64,000 bases of DNA, from NCBI GenBank assembly GCA_934654775.1, contig CAKUGR010000011.1, positions 32,681 through 96,680 of the forward strand. Reading direction: 5' to 3'. Below are positions 9,665 to 18,059 of this stretch, in pieces. The position numbers and the translations under genes are program-made. Numbering within the stretch: the first letter of the stretch is position 1; every line of letters starts with the position of its first letter. The stretch comes from an uncultured Collinsella sp. Lineage in GTDB: Bacteria; Actinomycetota; Coriobacteriia; Coriobacteriales; Coriobacteriaceae. The notes below the pieces were generated by a model. That model was given only the letters and a program-made list of their open reading frames with translations. It ran no database searches and had not been told where the DNA came from.

Positions 9665-12600
9665 TTAGAAGGATTCCTTGCTCATTCTCTTGTTGGTCAC
9701 CAGGAATACGCCTGCGCAGATGACAGCCAGAGCGCCCAGGGTCACAAAGATCGCGGTGCCGGTGCCGCCGGTTTCGGGCATCGGATAGTACTTTTTCGTG
9801 TTCCGGATTTGAATGATCCCGGATTCTGCACTGTCATTGGGTCGGAAGGCTGCTCCATCGGATGTTTTCTGCCATGTTTTCCCGTCAGTCGAGTACTCCG
9901 TGGTAAAGCTCTGTGGTGACACGTCTTTTCTAGTTCCGGAGCCATCAAAGTAATATACTTCCGTCTCCTTGACAGAATAGATATAGTCCTTGTCTAATTC
10001 GTACCACGTATGTTTCCATGCTCCGGCTCGATTCAGAACATTTTCTTCACCCACGGGTTCCCATTTAGCATCCTCGGTTTCTATATTCTTTCTGAACAAC
10101 TGAACAGCCACACAATAGGTGTTGTATTCGTTTGCGTCCACATAGCTTGCCCATTGCTTTTGAACCGTTACATTCACGGTTTTCTCTTTCTGGACATTCA
10201 CGAAAGTAACAGATTTATTGCTGCTATCTCCGGCTTCTCCGGTTTCATCTTTGTTATCGCTCAGGAACAAATGATAGGGATGATTAATATACTTCAGACC
10301 ATCTACATCCCATTCTTTCCCCCATATTAACTGCAAGCCCTGTTCCGTCACCATGCCTGCATGTCCCTCAGTGTTCATGAATTGCTCTACTTTGATCGAT
10401 TTAATAAAATAGGTATTCTTTGTTATGCGCTTTGAATTGGAACCTGTAATATTCTCAGTTCTTGTACCCACCGTGACCGCAACCTTGTTCCAGTGCCGGT
10501 CACTGGTTATCGACCCCTCCATTCCTTTCTCGACCACACCAAAAAAGTATGTCCCTGCATGGTCAAACGAAAGCCGATTGCTGAACGTGATATTTCCCGC
10601 TGCATCGTTATGGCCGGTAGATACCAATGTAGGCTCCTGTGTATTTGCTTCTCCCGTATAGAGCTTAAATTCGGAGAACTGGATCTTAGAGCTTTCAGAG
10701 CTTTTAAAGGCGAGCTTATAGTACTGATATGAAGCCGGGTTCGGAATATCGAATGTAACCTCCTGTTTGTTGCCAGCATTCTTAATGCAGTTATCGTCTT
10801 CTGTATGCTGCGCAATCACTGTCCACGTCCCGTTTTCACTATCACCTCCATACAGCGTCCATGCTTCGGGTATACGGTCCGGATAGTTTTTGTGGTCATT
10901 CGCCGTTGCAAGGGAATACCGAAGCGCTTTTACCGCACGATCGGTACGGAAAATAATGGCATCAGGAGAAGCAGACCCTTCGTAATACCATTTTGTGCCC
11001 GTATTACCATCAAAGAGGTTCTTATATCCCTCGCTGTTACTATTGACCTCTCCGGGTCCGGAAAGAGCAGTTTCCTTTACAGCCGTATAGGACGCGGGAA
11101 ATTGATAGACCTCAAACGCAAACTGCTTGTCGCCCATTGGTGATGGCGTCAAGTCATAAAGCTCAAAATCTGCGAACTGGACACCGTCCGCACCTGGTGT
11201 ATCAAACACAAGCTTATAGTATTGGTACTCACCCCGGTGCATGATCGAGAATGTAACTTTCTCTCCATTTTTGGCACTGACGAGCGTGTTCTTGTCGCCC
11301 GCATCCCCTTTGTCAATAGCTGTCCAGGATGCATTGTCGCTACTTCCATACAATGTCCACGCACCAGGCACACGATTGAGATTGCTCTCATGGTCATTAG
11401 CCATTGTTAGGGAATACTGAATTGCTTTCACCGGCTCATTCGTATGAAAGAAAATTTCCTCACGCGCTTGCTCCATATTGGTATTGCACCATTTTGTACC
11501 CGGATCATGGTCAAACAGGCGGGAGCTGCCCTCTTGGTCATTGGCACCGTCAGGTCCTTTATCGTATATAACATTAATGGATTGAGGCAGTCCAAATGCC
11601 TTCTTTGCCGTCACATCCATAGTCGAGCCGACGGTTATATTTTCCTGCTCCGACCAGTCACCAACGAACATAAAGCCGTTGCACATTACTGCGCCGCCAT
11701 GGGTGTAGGACTCATTTCCGTTTATATACAATGCTTGACCATCAGCGGCTGCTTTGTACGCTTTGCTCTTATCCGCATCAGTAGGATTCGCTGTCAGGCC
11801 CATACGGAAATATGCAGTTAGCCAACCATCGCTCATACCTTCTGCATTCACATACCGGCCATCGCAGCTTCCCTTCCAGTTTTCCATGCCGCCGCCCAGC
11901 ATGCTTTTATGCACCTGACCGCCCAAAGCACAGAAGAAATCGGAATAGCCGGATGCCATAAAGGTTGTATCCGCCAATGCGTCCTTATCCGCATGTTTGG
12001 TAGATTCAGCACCAGCCAATTGCGTACCATCCGCCCTATTATCGAAAACAGCGGCAGCACTGCCCAGCACAAAAACGTGTCCGGTGGGGCAACCTGCCAG
12101 ACCGCCGCCAAAGCCACGGGCATGGTTATTTGTCGCCAGTATCTTATCGATATACAGGTAAGCACCCTCTGTACAGAAAATTCCGCCACCGCCCCAGTCT
12201 TCACTCTGCGCAATGGAGTTATTGTTGATGTATCCGCGGGTGATATGTACGGTGGCTCCAGATTCTCGAATTGAGATACCAGCGCCCTCTTTCTGGTGCT
12301 CTGCTTTGCCACAGTTCACTTCGTTACGGTTCGCACAGATGTAGCCGCCGTTCATTGTGAGCAGAGCATCGCTGCTTTTCCCTGTCACACATATACCGGC
12401 GCCACTACAGGCCATATTGCCTGTGATATATCCGCCATTAAGTGCCAGCTTGGATTCATTTTCCAGTCGGATTCCTCCACCGCCATCCATATTAATATGT
12501 GCATCGCAACCGAAATTCTGTGCCTTGTTGTTTGTCACATATCCACCGTCCATCGTAACTGCAGAGAGCTCTCTACAATAGAGGCCACCGCCGGTTTTCT

Positions 12601-14128
12601 CAGATTCATTTCCGGTGATGTAACCGCCACTGATCGTTACTTTAGAACCAAACAATGCCACCGCACCGCCGCCGGCATCCAGCGTACCCGTTCCTTCAAT
12701 ACCGTCTTCTTTTACGGAACGATTGCCCGCAAGCACTGCCGAATCGCTAACCGTAAGGGTACCGCCCTTCATATAAACCGCGCCGCCGTAGCCACCGTTT
12801 GCGCTGTTGTCGAAAAGGTAGCCGCCATTCAACACAACACTACCGCCTTGTGCATAAATTGCGCCACCGCCGCCCTCGGAGTTCGTCCTAGCCGAGTTGC
12901 TGAAAATATAACCGCCCGATACAGCAACGTTAGCACCCTCCGAATAAATGGCTCCGCCAAAGCCGTAGGTAGTCTTGCCATCGGAGGCAGGCGAATCGAA
13001 GGAAGCGGTATTTTCAAAAATACACCCGCCAGTTATATGAATAGTACTTCCGCTTTTAGCGGTAATCGCACCGCCGTTACCGTGCGATGCATTGTTATAA
13101 ATATAGCCGCCGTCAATTTGCACTGTGCTGCCTGATGAATCGCAATAGATGGCACTCTTGCTGCTGTTGCAGATTTTGCCGCCCTTAATAATCAGATTCG
13201 CTGCGTCACCTGACATCCAGAAAATCGGTTTCCCTTTTCCGTTTCCATCCAGAGTACCGACACTCACTTCTTGTGGTACCGAGGGCACAGGAACATCATA
13301 CTGATCCACCGTTTCTGTTGTTTTGCCTGTGTTCGAATCCGTCACTTTGGATTCAGTGACATAATAGGTTAAGGTTCCGTTTTCATAAGATGCCGTGTTC
13401 CCATACTTATTCCCTGTACTTGTTGTTTTTACCGGAGGGGCGCTGTTTTCTTCTATGTCTTGCGTCCCATCCTCGATAGTAAGCGTTGCCCTCGTTAAAA
13501 TCTTAAAAAGGCTTTCCCCGGAATTTTCACTACTCTTGTTGGTAAGTGTTTTCCCGTTCAGATTCATGGTCACGTTTTTGTTTTCCGTTATTTCCAACGG
13601 TGCGTTTGCAACAGAAAAACTATCACGAAGTTTAATTTTAATGATTTCTTCTGAGCTACGTAATGCACTGCGCAATTCTTCTTCACTGGAAACCAGCGCC
13701 CAACCATCGACCATCTCTAACGCAGGCATTGCAGCCTCGTACATTTGGCTCCGTTCCGATACCGAGCAATAGCCCACAAAGGATGCATCAACTTCCTCCT
13801 GGTTTGTGCTGACAGCATCCCCAGCATTCTCAGAGGGCACATCCGCTTCCTGCCCGGATTCACCCTCCTGCGGAATGTTTTCTTTCTTATCGCCCTGTGT
13901 ATCTTCTTCCGCCCCTACAGAATCGTTCTGCGTATTTTCTTCCTTCTCTGCAAATTCGCTTTCCGCTGGCTCTAAAGCAGAGCGGTCATCCTCGATATAC
14001 TCCACGGACCCCGTCTCATTAACGGAGCCGACCTCCAATGCGGCAGCCGGAAGGATCACCGCATTGAAAGTCAGTGCCAAGGTCGTGACGATCACAATGA
14101 TCAAACGAAAATTTTTATATCCTGCCAT
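9665..14128 (-). CDS. Giant pilus tip adhesin: beta-helix, two discoidin-like domains within an FctA-like domain, Cna_B, sorting signal
   Basis: 1487 residues from the ATG at 14128 (GGAG nine bases before); a 5-codon longer start at 14143 has a poorer site. Counting from that longer start: signal sequence 11-36, acidic Glu-rich linker 40-120, a parallel beta-helix at about 310-830 made of repeated GGYIxNN-type rungs, then VTAKKAFG near 843. Two paralogous discoidin (F5/8 type C)-like domains follow at about 855-998 and 1023-1163, each with LFD...GTKW and AWTLYG...YQYYKL. Between and after them lie FctA/Spy0128-like pieces (GDKQFAFEVYQF; NITFSNRLSFDHAGTYFFGVVEKG). A Cna_B domain (1325-1449), sorting signal MPETGG (1455), membrane helix and basic tail end it. 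Likely binds glycans or mucus at the pilus tip; binding target is inferred. Markedly AT-richer than flanks (13561-13620 has 24 G/C of 60). Confidence 0.88.
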   Translation of the reverse strand: MAGYKNFRLIIVIVTTLALTFNAVILPAAALEVGSVNETGSVEYIEDDRSALEPAESEFAEKEENTQNDSVGAEEDTQGDKKENIPQEGESGQEADVPSENAGDAVSTNQEEVDASFVGYCSVSERSQMYEAAMPALEMVDGWALVSSEEELRSALRSSEEIIKIKLRDSFSVANAPLEITENKNVTMNLNGKTLTNKSSENSGESLFKILTRATLTIEDGTQDIEENSAPPVKTTSTGNKYGNTASYENGTLTYYVTESKVTDSNTGKTTETVDQYDVPVPSVPQEVSVGTLDGNGKGKPIFWMSGDAANLIIKGGKICNSSKSAIYCDSSGSTVQIDGGYIYNNASHGNGGAITAKSGSTIHITGGCIFENTASFDSPASDGKTTYGFGGAIYSEGANVAVSGGYIFSNSARTNSEGGGGAIYAQGGSVVLNGGYLFDNSANGGYGGAVYMKGGTLTVSDSAVLAGNRSVKEDGIEGTGTLDAGGGAVALFGSKVTISGGYITGNESEKTGGGLYCRELSAVTMDGGYVTNNKAQNFGCDAHINMDGGGGIRLENESKLALNGGYITGNMACSGAGICVTGKSSDALLTMNGGYICANRNEVNCGKAEHQKEGAGISIRESGATVHITRGYINNNSIAQSEDWGGGGIFCTEGAYLYIDKILATNNHARGFGGGLAGCPTGHVFVLGSAAAVFDNRADGTQLAGAESTKHADKDALADTTFMASGYSDFFCALGGQVHKSMLGGGMENWKGSCDGRYVNAEGMSDGWLTAYFRMGLTANPTDADKSKAYKAAADGQALYINGNESYTHGGAVMCNGFMFVGDWSEQENITVGSTMDVTAKKAFGLPQSINVIYDKGPDGANDQEGSSRLFDHDPGTKWCNTNMEQAREEIFFHTNEPVKAIQYSLTMANDHESNLNRVPGAWTLYGSSDNASWTAIDKGDAGDKNTLVSAKNGEKVTFSIMHRGEYQYYKLVFDTPGADGVQFADFELYDLTPSPMGDKQFAFEVYQFPASYTAVKETALSGPGEVNSNSEGYKNLFDGNTGTKWYYEGSASPDAIIFRTDRAVKALRYSLATANDHKNYPDRIPEAWTLYGGDSENGTWTVIAQHTEDDNCIKNAGNKQEVTFDIPNPASYQYYKLAFKSSESSKIQFSEFKLYTGEANTQEPTLVSTGHNDAAGNITFSNRLSFDHAGTYFFGVVEKGMEGSITSDRHWNKVAVTVGTRTENITGSNSKRITKNTYFIKSIKVEQFMNTEGHAGMVTEQGLQLIWGKEWDVDGLKYINHPYHLFLSDNKDETGEAGDSSNKSVTFVNVQKEKTVNVTVQKQWASYVDANEYNTYCVAVQLFRKNIETEDAKWEPVGEENVLNRAGAWKHTWYELDKDYIYSVKETEVYYFDGSGTRKDVSPQSFTTEYSTDGKTWQKTSDGAAFRPNDSAESGIIQIRNTKKYYPMPETGGTGTAIFVTLGALAVICAGVFLVTNKRMSKESF

Positions 14129-14159
14129 AGACCTTTTCTCCATTCTTCATCGGCGGCAC

Positions 14160-14984
14160 CTACAGTTTCCCTTTCTTCTGCTTTGGCAGCAGCAGGATAA
14201 TCAGAAGCACCAGCAATATTGGGACTGCCACGATGGGCGCTACCATCAGCGGTTCAATCCGCACGGCATCCGCTGTGATACGAATGTCCTTCGGTTCTTC
14301 CTGACTCTCGATCCGGTGCCCCCGCACCAACATTCGGTGGGAATTGATGCCGTAGGGGGTACAGGTAATCAAGGTGCATAGATCCTTGCCCGGTTCAATC
14401 AGCAGGGGATCGGTATCTTGGGGCTCGACAATGAGGATCTGGTCGATCTCGTAGGTCAGGATCTCATTCAGGACATGCAGCATAAACACATCGCCAACCT
14501 TGAGCTTGTCAAGATCGGTGAAGAGCCGGGCGCTTGGCAGGCCCCGGTGTCCGGAGAGCACGCAGTGGCTTCCCGCACCGCCAACGGGCAGGCTGGTCCA
14601 GTCCAGATGCCCCACGGCGATCTGTAGGACGGACTCCTTAGTGCCGTGGTAGATGGGCAGCATCACATCGATCACGGGGATCTCGATGTAGCCCATGATG
14701 CCGTTGCCGCCAATATCCAGCAGGGATTTGTAGATCTCCTGCTGCTCGTCAGACAGGAGGAAATCGTTGGGACGGTGGAGCAGAGACTGGTTATAATCCC
14801 GGGCGGCGTCCCAAAGTTCCTCATACTGTGCGTCATCGATATTTGCCACCTGTTCCTCGTAGCTGGCAATGGCCCGGGAGGAGTGGAAAGAGTTCCACCA
14901 ATCGGCGAAGGAGGGGTACAGCATTAGGGACAAGCCTATGAGGAGTATTAAGATCAGCAGGATTGTAGAACGATGGTTTTTCAT
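14160..14984 (-). CDS. Class C (pilin) sortase
   Basis: Transpeptidase that joins pilins through their sorting signals. 274 residues: N-terminal membrane helix (residues 8-24), the lid-like region, LPIYHGT, SGHRG with catalytic His, TLITC with catalytic Cys, HRMLVRG with Arg, and a C-terminal membrane helix (about 245-266) with basic tail, which is the class C topology. It lies between the major pilin gene and the tip adhesin gene, 16 bases upstream of the latter. It is the intact paralogue of the frameshifted sortase at 8641-9484. Which pilin each enzyme prefers cannot be read from sequence. Confidence 0.95.
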   Translation of the reverse strand: MKNHRSTILLILILLIGLSLMLYPSFADWWNSFHSSRAIASYEEQVANIDDAQYEELWDAARDYNQSLLHRPNDFLLSDEQQEIYKSLLDIGGNGIMGYIEIPVIDVMLPIYHGTKESVLQIAVGHLDWTSLPVGGAGSHCVLSGHRGLPSARLFTDLDKLKVGDVFMLHVLNEILTYEIDQILIVEPQDTDPLLIEPGKDLCTLITCTPYGINSHRMLVRGHRIESQEEPKDIRITADAVRIEPLMVAPIVAVPILLVLLIILLLPKQKKGKL

Positions 14985-15015
14985 AGGATTCTCCTTAATT
15001 CTGCAACGGTCTAAA

Positions 15016-15057
15016 TTGCACTTGGTCCGGGAGGGCCAAGGCCCTCCCGGAGTGCAA
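15016..15057 (-). other. Long GC-rich hairpin after the major pilin gene
   Basis: TCCGGGAGGGCC and GGCCCTCCCGGA meet across two bases, with an outer TTGCAC/GTGCAA pair. It starts about 15 bases after the pilin stop. With only a weak T-run it may partly terminate or stabilise the upstream pilin mRNA, giving more major pilin than downstream products. Confidence 0.65.
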
Positions 15058-15071
15058 GCAGAATGGAAGAA

Positions 15072-16673
15072 TTATTCGGAAGCGCTCATGCGCTTCTTGG
15101 CGATCAACAAGACAACCGCACCGATGACCAGGATAGAGCCGAGGACATAGAAGATGGTGGTGCCGATGCCGCCGGTGATGGGCAGCTCGGTGCCGGACTT
15201 GTTCATAACGTTGGTTGCAACAATACCGGTATCTACGCTGCCGTTGCTTTCCGTCGCCTCTGCACCCGTCTTATCATCCTTCACAGAAAGCTTCAGTTCG
15301 GTCAGAGCCGGGTTATTCTCTCTCTTGTCCAGTGTTGCGGTAATGGTCACGCTGATGTCGTTTTTCAGCAGGTTATAACCGGCGGGAGCCTTGGTCTCAC
15401 GCAGATAGTAGCTGCCTGCGTCTAGACCAGCAATCACGAACTTACCGTCCGCACCGGAGGTCAGCGTAGTTCCAGCGGGATATGTAATGGTGCCGTCCTC
15501 ACCGGCGGTGGGAACATCGACCCACTCCGCAAACTTGCCGCCCGTTACCTTGGCGACCTTGGTCTTGTTGTTGTTCAGCAGCACGAATTCGGCGTTGACC
15601 AGCTTCTTATCCGCATCCTGACCGTCAACCTTGGTCACATCCAGCTCATAGGTGAACACAAGAACTTCATCCTTGGGGGTGTTGCCGGTAGGCGTGCCTT
15701 CGCCGGTGTGGTTGGGGTTGTTGGAATACTCCAGATACACCTCGTTCTTATTGCCAGGTTTGCCGATCTCGGCGGTGCTCAGCAGTTTCGCGGTGTACTC
15801 GACGACGATTTTGCTGGTTGCAGTAACTCCCTCAACCGCCTTGAGGTCGGTGAACGTAACCGTCAGCGTGCCGCCGCCGGCAGTCGCGGCCGCAGCGGGA
15901 TCAACAGTAAAGCCAGTGGTGATCTCGGTCTTGGTTTTGCCATTCTGCACATAGACCTTCACATCGCCGTTGTACTGGAGGCCAGCGCTCAGGGTATCAT
16001 GGAACACATACTTGTAGGTCTCATAGTCTGCAAAGTTGGTGGGCAGGGTGCCAACAAGCTGGAACGGTACATTAGAGCCGATTTCCCAGTCTGCTGCCTC
16101 GCCCCACTGGTTATCCGTGTCCTTGACGCTCTTGTCCACGGTGGGAACATTGTACTTCTTCTCAATGGTGATGTTGCCCTTGTTGGTCACCTGAAGCAAT
16201 GCGGAGTTCATGGCATCGCCCTCGCTCGGCGCGCTAGTATCTACCAGCAGGTAATAACCGGCGGCAAGCTCGACGGTGGTGGCATCCGCTGCAATCGCAG
16301 TGGAAACATCGGTCAGATGCTTCGCAGCCACGTTGGCAAACGCCTTGGCCACGTCGTTCTCGTCCGTATACTGACCCAGCACGGCGGCCACATCCGCTGC
16401 GGTGGTGCAGGATGCAAAGATGTTTGTGCCTTCCTTGCCAAAGCGGGTATCGGTTTTCAGCTCCGCCAAGAAGGCAGCGCCGTTAATGCCGGAGCCCCAG
16501 GCTACATCGCCCAGAGGAACAGAGTTGTCCGCCTGCGTGCCGGAGAAAATCTGATAGGCGCTATAGCTGTGGTTTGTTTTATTTGATACATTCGCCGCAA
16601 AGGCGGTGGTGGTCACGCTGAGAACCATGACCAGCACCAGCAGAAAGCTGGCCAGCTTTTTTAGGTGTTTCAT
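15072..16673 (-). CDS. Major pilin subunit (isopeptide-containing, LPXTG-type)
   Basis: 533 residues: signal peptide 1-26 (ending AFAAN), N-terminal domain, a segment TIEKKYNVPTVDKSVKD that probably holds the pilin-motif lysine, a fimbrial isopeptide D2-like domain (ADWEIGSNVPFQLVGTLP onward), a C-terminal Cna_B/SpaA-like domain with the E-box-like YYLRETKAPAGYNLL, then sorting signal LPITGG near residue 502, membrane helix and basic tail. This is the backbone pilin pattern of Gram-positive sortase pili, where Lys-Asn isopeptide bonds stiffen the shaft. It is followed at once by its class C sortase gene. The ATG start has GAAAGGAAACC before it. Confidence 0.92.
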   Translation of the reverse strand: MKHLKKLASFLLVLVMVLSVTTTAFAANVSNKTNHSYSAYQIFSGTQADNSVPLGDVAWGSGINGAAFLAELKTDTRFGKEGTNIFASCTTAADVAAVLGQYTDENDVAKAFANVAAKHLTDVSTAIAADATTVELAAGYYLLVDTSAPSEGDAMNSALLQVTNKGNITIEKKYNVPTVDKSVKDTDNQWGEAADWEIGSNVPFQLVGTLPTNFADYETYKYVFHDTLSAGLQYNGDVKVYVQNGKTKTEITTGFTVDPAAAATAGGGTLTVTFTDLKAVEGVTATSKIVVEYTAKLLSTAEIGKPGNKNEVYLEYSNNPNHTGEGTPTGNTPKDEVLVFTYELDVTKVDGQDADKKLVNAEFVLLNNNKTKVAKVTGGKFAEWVDVPTAGEDGTITYPAGTTLTSGADGKFVIAGLDAGSYYLRETKAPAGYNLLKNDISVTITATLDKRENNPALTELKLSVKDDKTGAEATESNGSVDTGIVATNVMNKSGTELPITGGIGTTIFYVLGSILVIGAVVLLIAKKRMSASE

Positions 16674-16721
16674 GTGTTGGTTTCCTTTCTTTTGTTTGAT
16701 GTTTCGTGGAAAACTTGGCTT

Positions 16722-16946
16722 TTATTTGTCAGTTGGGTGTTCCAACGTACACACCAGGCCCTGGGGCTCGGCCTTGCCGCAGTAGGTATCCGGCGTGGAT
16801 TCCATGGTGATAGCCGGCAGAATGAGCGCATACGTCGTCACAAAGACCACAAGGCATATGGGCACAGATAAGATCTTGTACCAAGTGCGCTTCCGGCGGT
16901 GCTTCTTGTTCAGCAGTTCAGCCTGCGAATAAATGTCCCTGTTCAT
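16722..16946 (-). CDS. Short membrane protein with the TYALILPAIT leader of Cna-type adhesins (probable truncated remnant)
   Basis: 74 residues. Residues 1-20 are basic (LNKKHRRKRTW), 22-47 form a membrane segment with TYALILPAITME, followed by TYCGKAEPQGLVCTLEHPTDK and a stop. This leader is the well-known N-terminus of many large clostridial Cna_B adhesins, in which TYCGKEEH-type repeats follow. Here the protein stops after about 25 residues, so it is either the stub of a lost adhesin or a small protein used on its own. It sits between the signal peptidase and major pilin genes, on the operon strand, with an RBS-like GGGGAGA before the start. Confidence 0.65.
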   Translation of the reverse strand: MNRDIYSQAELLNKKHRRKRTWYKILSVPICLVVFVTTYALILPAITMESTPDTYCGKAEPQGLVCTLEHPTDK

Positions 16947-16976
16947 GCAAATTTCTCCCCGTATTTCCAGGCGGTG

Positions 16977-17570
16977 TTAGTCCACAAAACCAATCCGCTT
17001 GATCGGCCACACTCTGAAAACGATTTTTCCTATGATTTCTTCTTTTTCCACGCAGCCCACCAGAGACGACCGGGAGTCCACGCTGCTTTCCCGGTGGTCG
17101 CCCAGGATGAAAAAGGAATTCTCAGGTACGGTGTACGGATATTCAATGTCGGCGGTGCCATAGGATTTTTCGGTTAGGTACGGCTCATCCAGCAGGGTAT
17201 TGTTCACATATACGTCGCCGCTGTCGGTGATGACAACGCTGTCGCCGGGGCAGCCGACAATGCGCTTGACAAGAACGCGGTTGTTATAGTAAAAGGCGAT
17301 TATGTCACCGGTTTTGAACTGTGGGGACTTCACCGACACCACGATGTCCTCCTCCTGCAGGTTCGGATTCATGGAGGTGCCGCATATCTGCAAAACCGGC
17401 AGCAGCAGTGTAGCCATCAGCACACTGATCGCGGCCACGATCACCAGCGTATAGATGGCGCTGCGCAGCAGCTTTTTGTATCGGCTGCGATATTTTTCTC
17501 GGTTGAGTTCGCCAGTGAGCTCGTCCACGGAGGGCACAGCCGTATCGGTTGTTTTGTTTTCTGGTTTCAT
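16977..17570 (-). CDS. lepB: Signal peptidase I (pilus-operon copy)
   Basis: 197-residue type I signal peptidase. One membrane helix (about residues 38-60 of the product), then the catalytic Ser in ICGTSMNP and the catalytic Lys in VLVKRIVGCPGD, box E GDHRESSVDSR, and the C-terminal VFRVWPIKRIGF. It cleaves signal peptides of exported proteins; its place at the head of a pilus operon suggests a dedicated peptidase for pilins, as in other sortase pilus loci. The ATG at 17570 has GAGGAGAAAGG before it; a TTG six codons upstream is less likely because it lies in that site. Confidence 0.92.
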   Translation of the reverse strand: MKPENKTTDTAVPSVDELTGELNREKYRSRYKKLLRSAIYTLVIVAAISVLMATLLLPVLQICGTSMNPNLQEEDIVVSVKSPQFKTGDIIAFYYNNRVLVKRIVGCPGDSVVITDSGDVYVNNTLLDEPYLTEKSYGTADIEYPYTVPENSFFILGDHRESSVDSRSSLVGCVEKEEIIGKIVFRVWPIKRIGFVD

Positions 17571-17609
17571 GCGGCCCTTTCTCCTCAATCAGGTGTGCGT
17601 GTTCAAAAA

Positions 17610-17999
17610 TTACTTGAACTGCTGGTCAAAGAGCTCTATGCGCCGCTTGGCTTTCCTGTCCGCATCGGCGAGAATGGCCTGCCGCTGCACCTCGGCGGCA
17701 TTGATGATCTCGTGAGCCTTGGCCTCGGCCTCGGCAATAATGTGCTCGGCGTTGCCCTCCTGCTCCCGGAGGCTATCCAGATACTGCGCGGCTGCCTGGT
17801 CGGCTGCCTCAAAGATGCCGTTTAGCTTCAGGGCCGCCTCTGCCAGTGAGCCGGAGGTCGTGATGGCAATCTTACGCCGTTCCAGTTCTTTTTGGGCGGC
17901 CGACAGCTCCTCCTCCACGCGGCTGAGCCTCTTGCTCTGCGCAATTAGCATTTCCAAGAGCTCTGCGCGGTTTAATTTTCTCAGTTCTTTCTCTGTCAC
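17610..17999 (-). CDS. Coiled-coil protein, first gene of the pilus operon
   Basis: 129 residues from a GTG at 17999 (AAAGGCGG upstream); a 14-codon longer version starting at 18041 would overlap the treC tail region and is less likely. The product is almost wholly helical, rich in Glu, Ala, Lys and Gln with heptad spacing (LSRVEEELSAAQKELERR; AEHIIAEAEAKAHEIINAAE), DivIVA- or ATP-synthase-b-like in look. Proteins of this kind are found beside sortase pilus genes in Firmicutes and are often misnamed DNA repair proteins. It may tether or localise the assembly machinery at the inner face of the membrane; that role is an inference. Confidence 0.75.
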   Translation of the reverse strand: MTEKELRKLNRAELLEMLIAQSKRLSRVEEELSAAQKELERRKIAITTSGSLAEAALKLNGIFEAADQAAAQYLDSLREQEGNAEHIIAEAEAKAHEIINAAEVQRQAILADADRKAKRRIELFDQQFK

Positions 18000-18059
18000 T
18001 GTCGTGCCGCCTTTTCCCTGTTTCCGCGATGTCCCGGGCAAGCGAAAATACCCATGCGC

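Noticed and set aside
7036..18050. Prophage or integrative conjugative element at the pilus island
   Set aside because: No integrase, relaxase, phage or transposase gene and no attachment-site repeat apart from the shared terminator stem.
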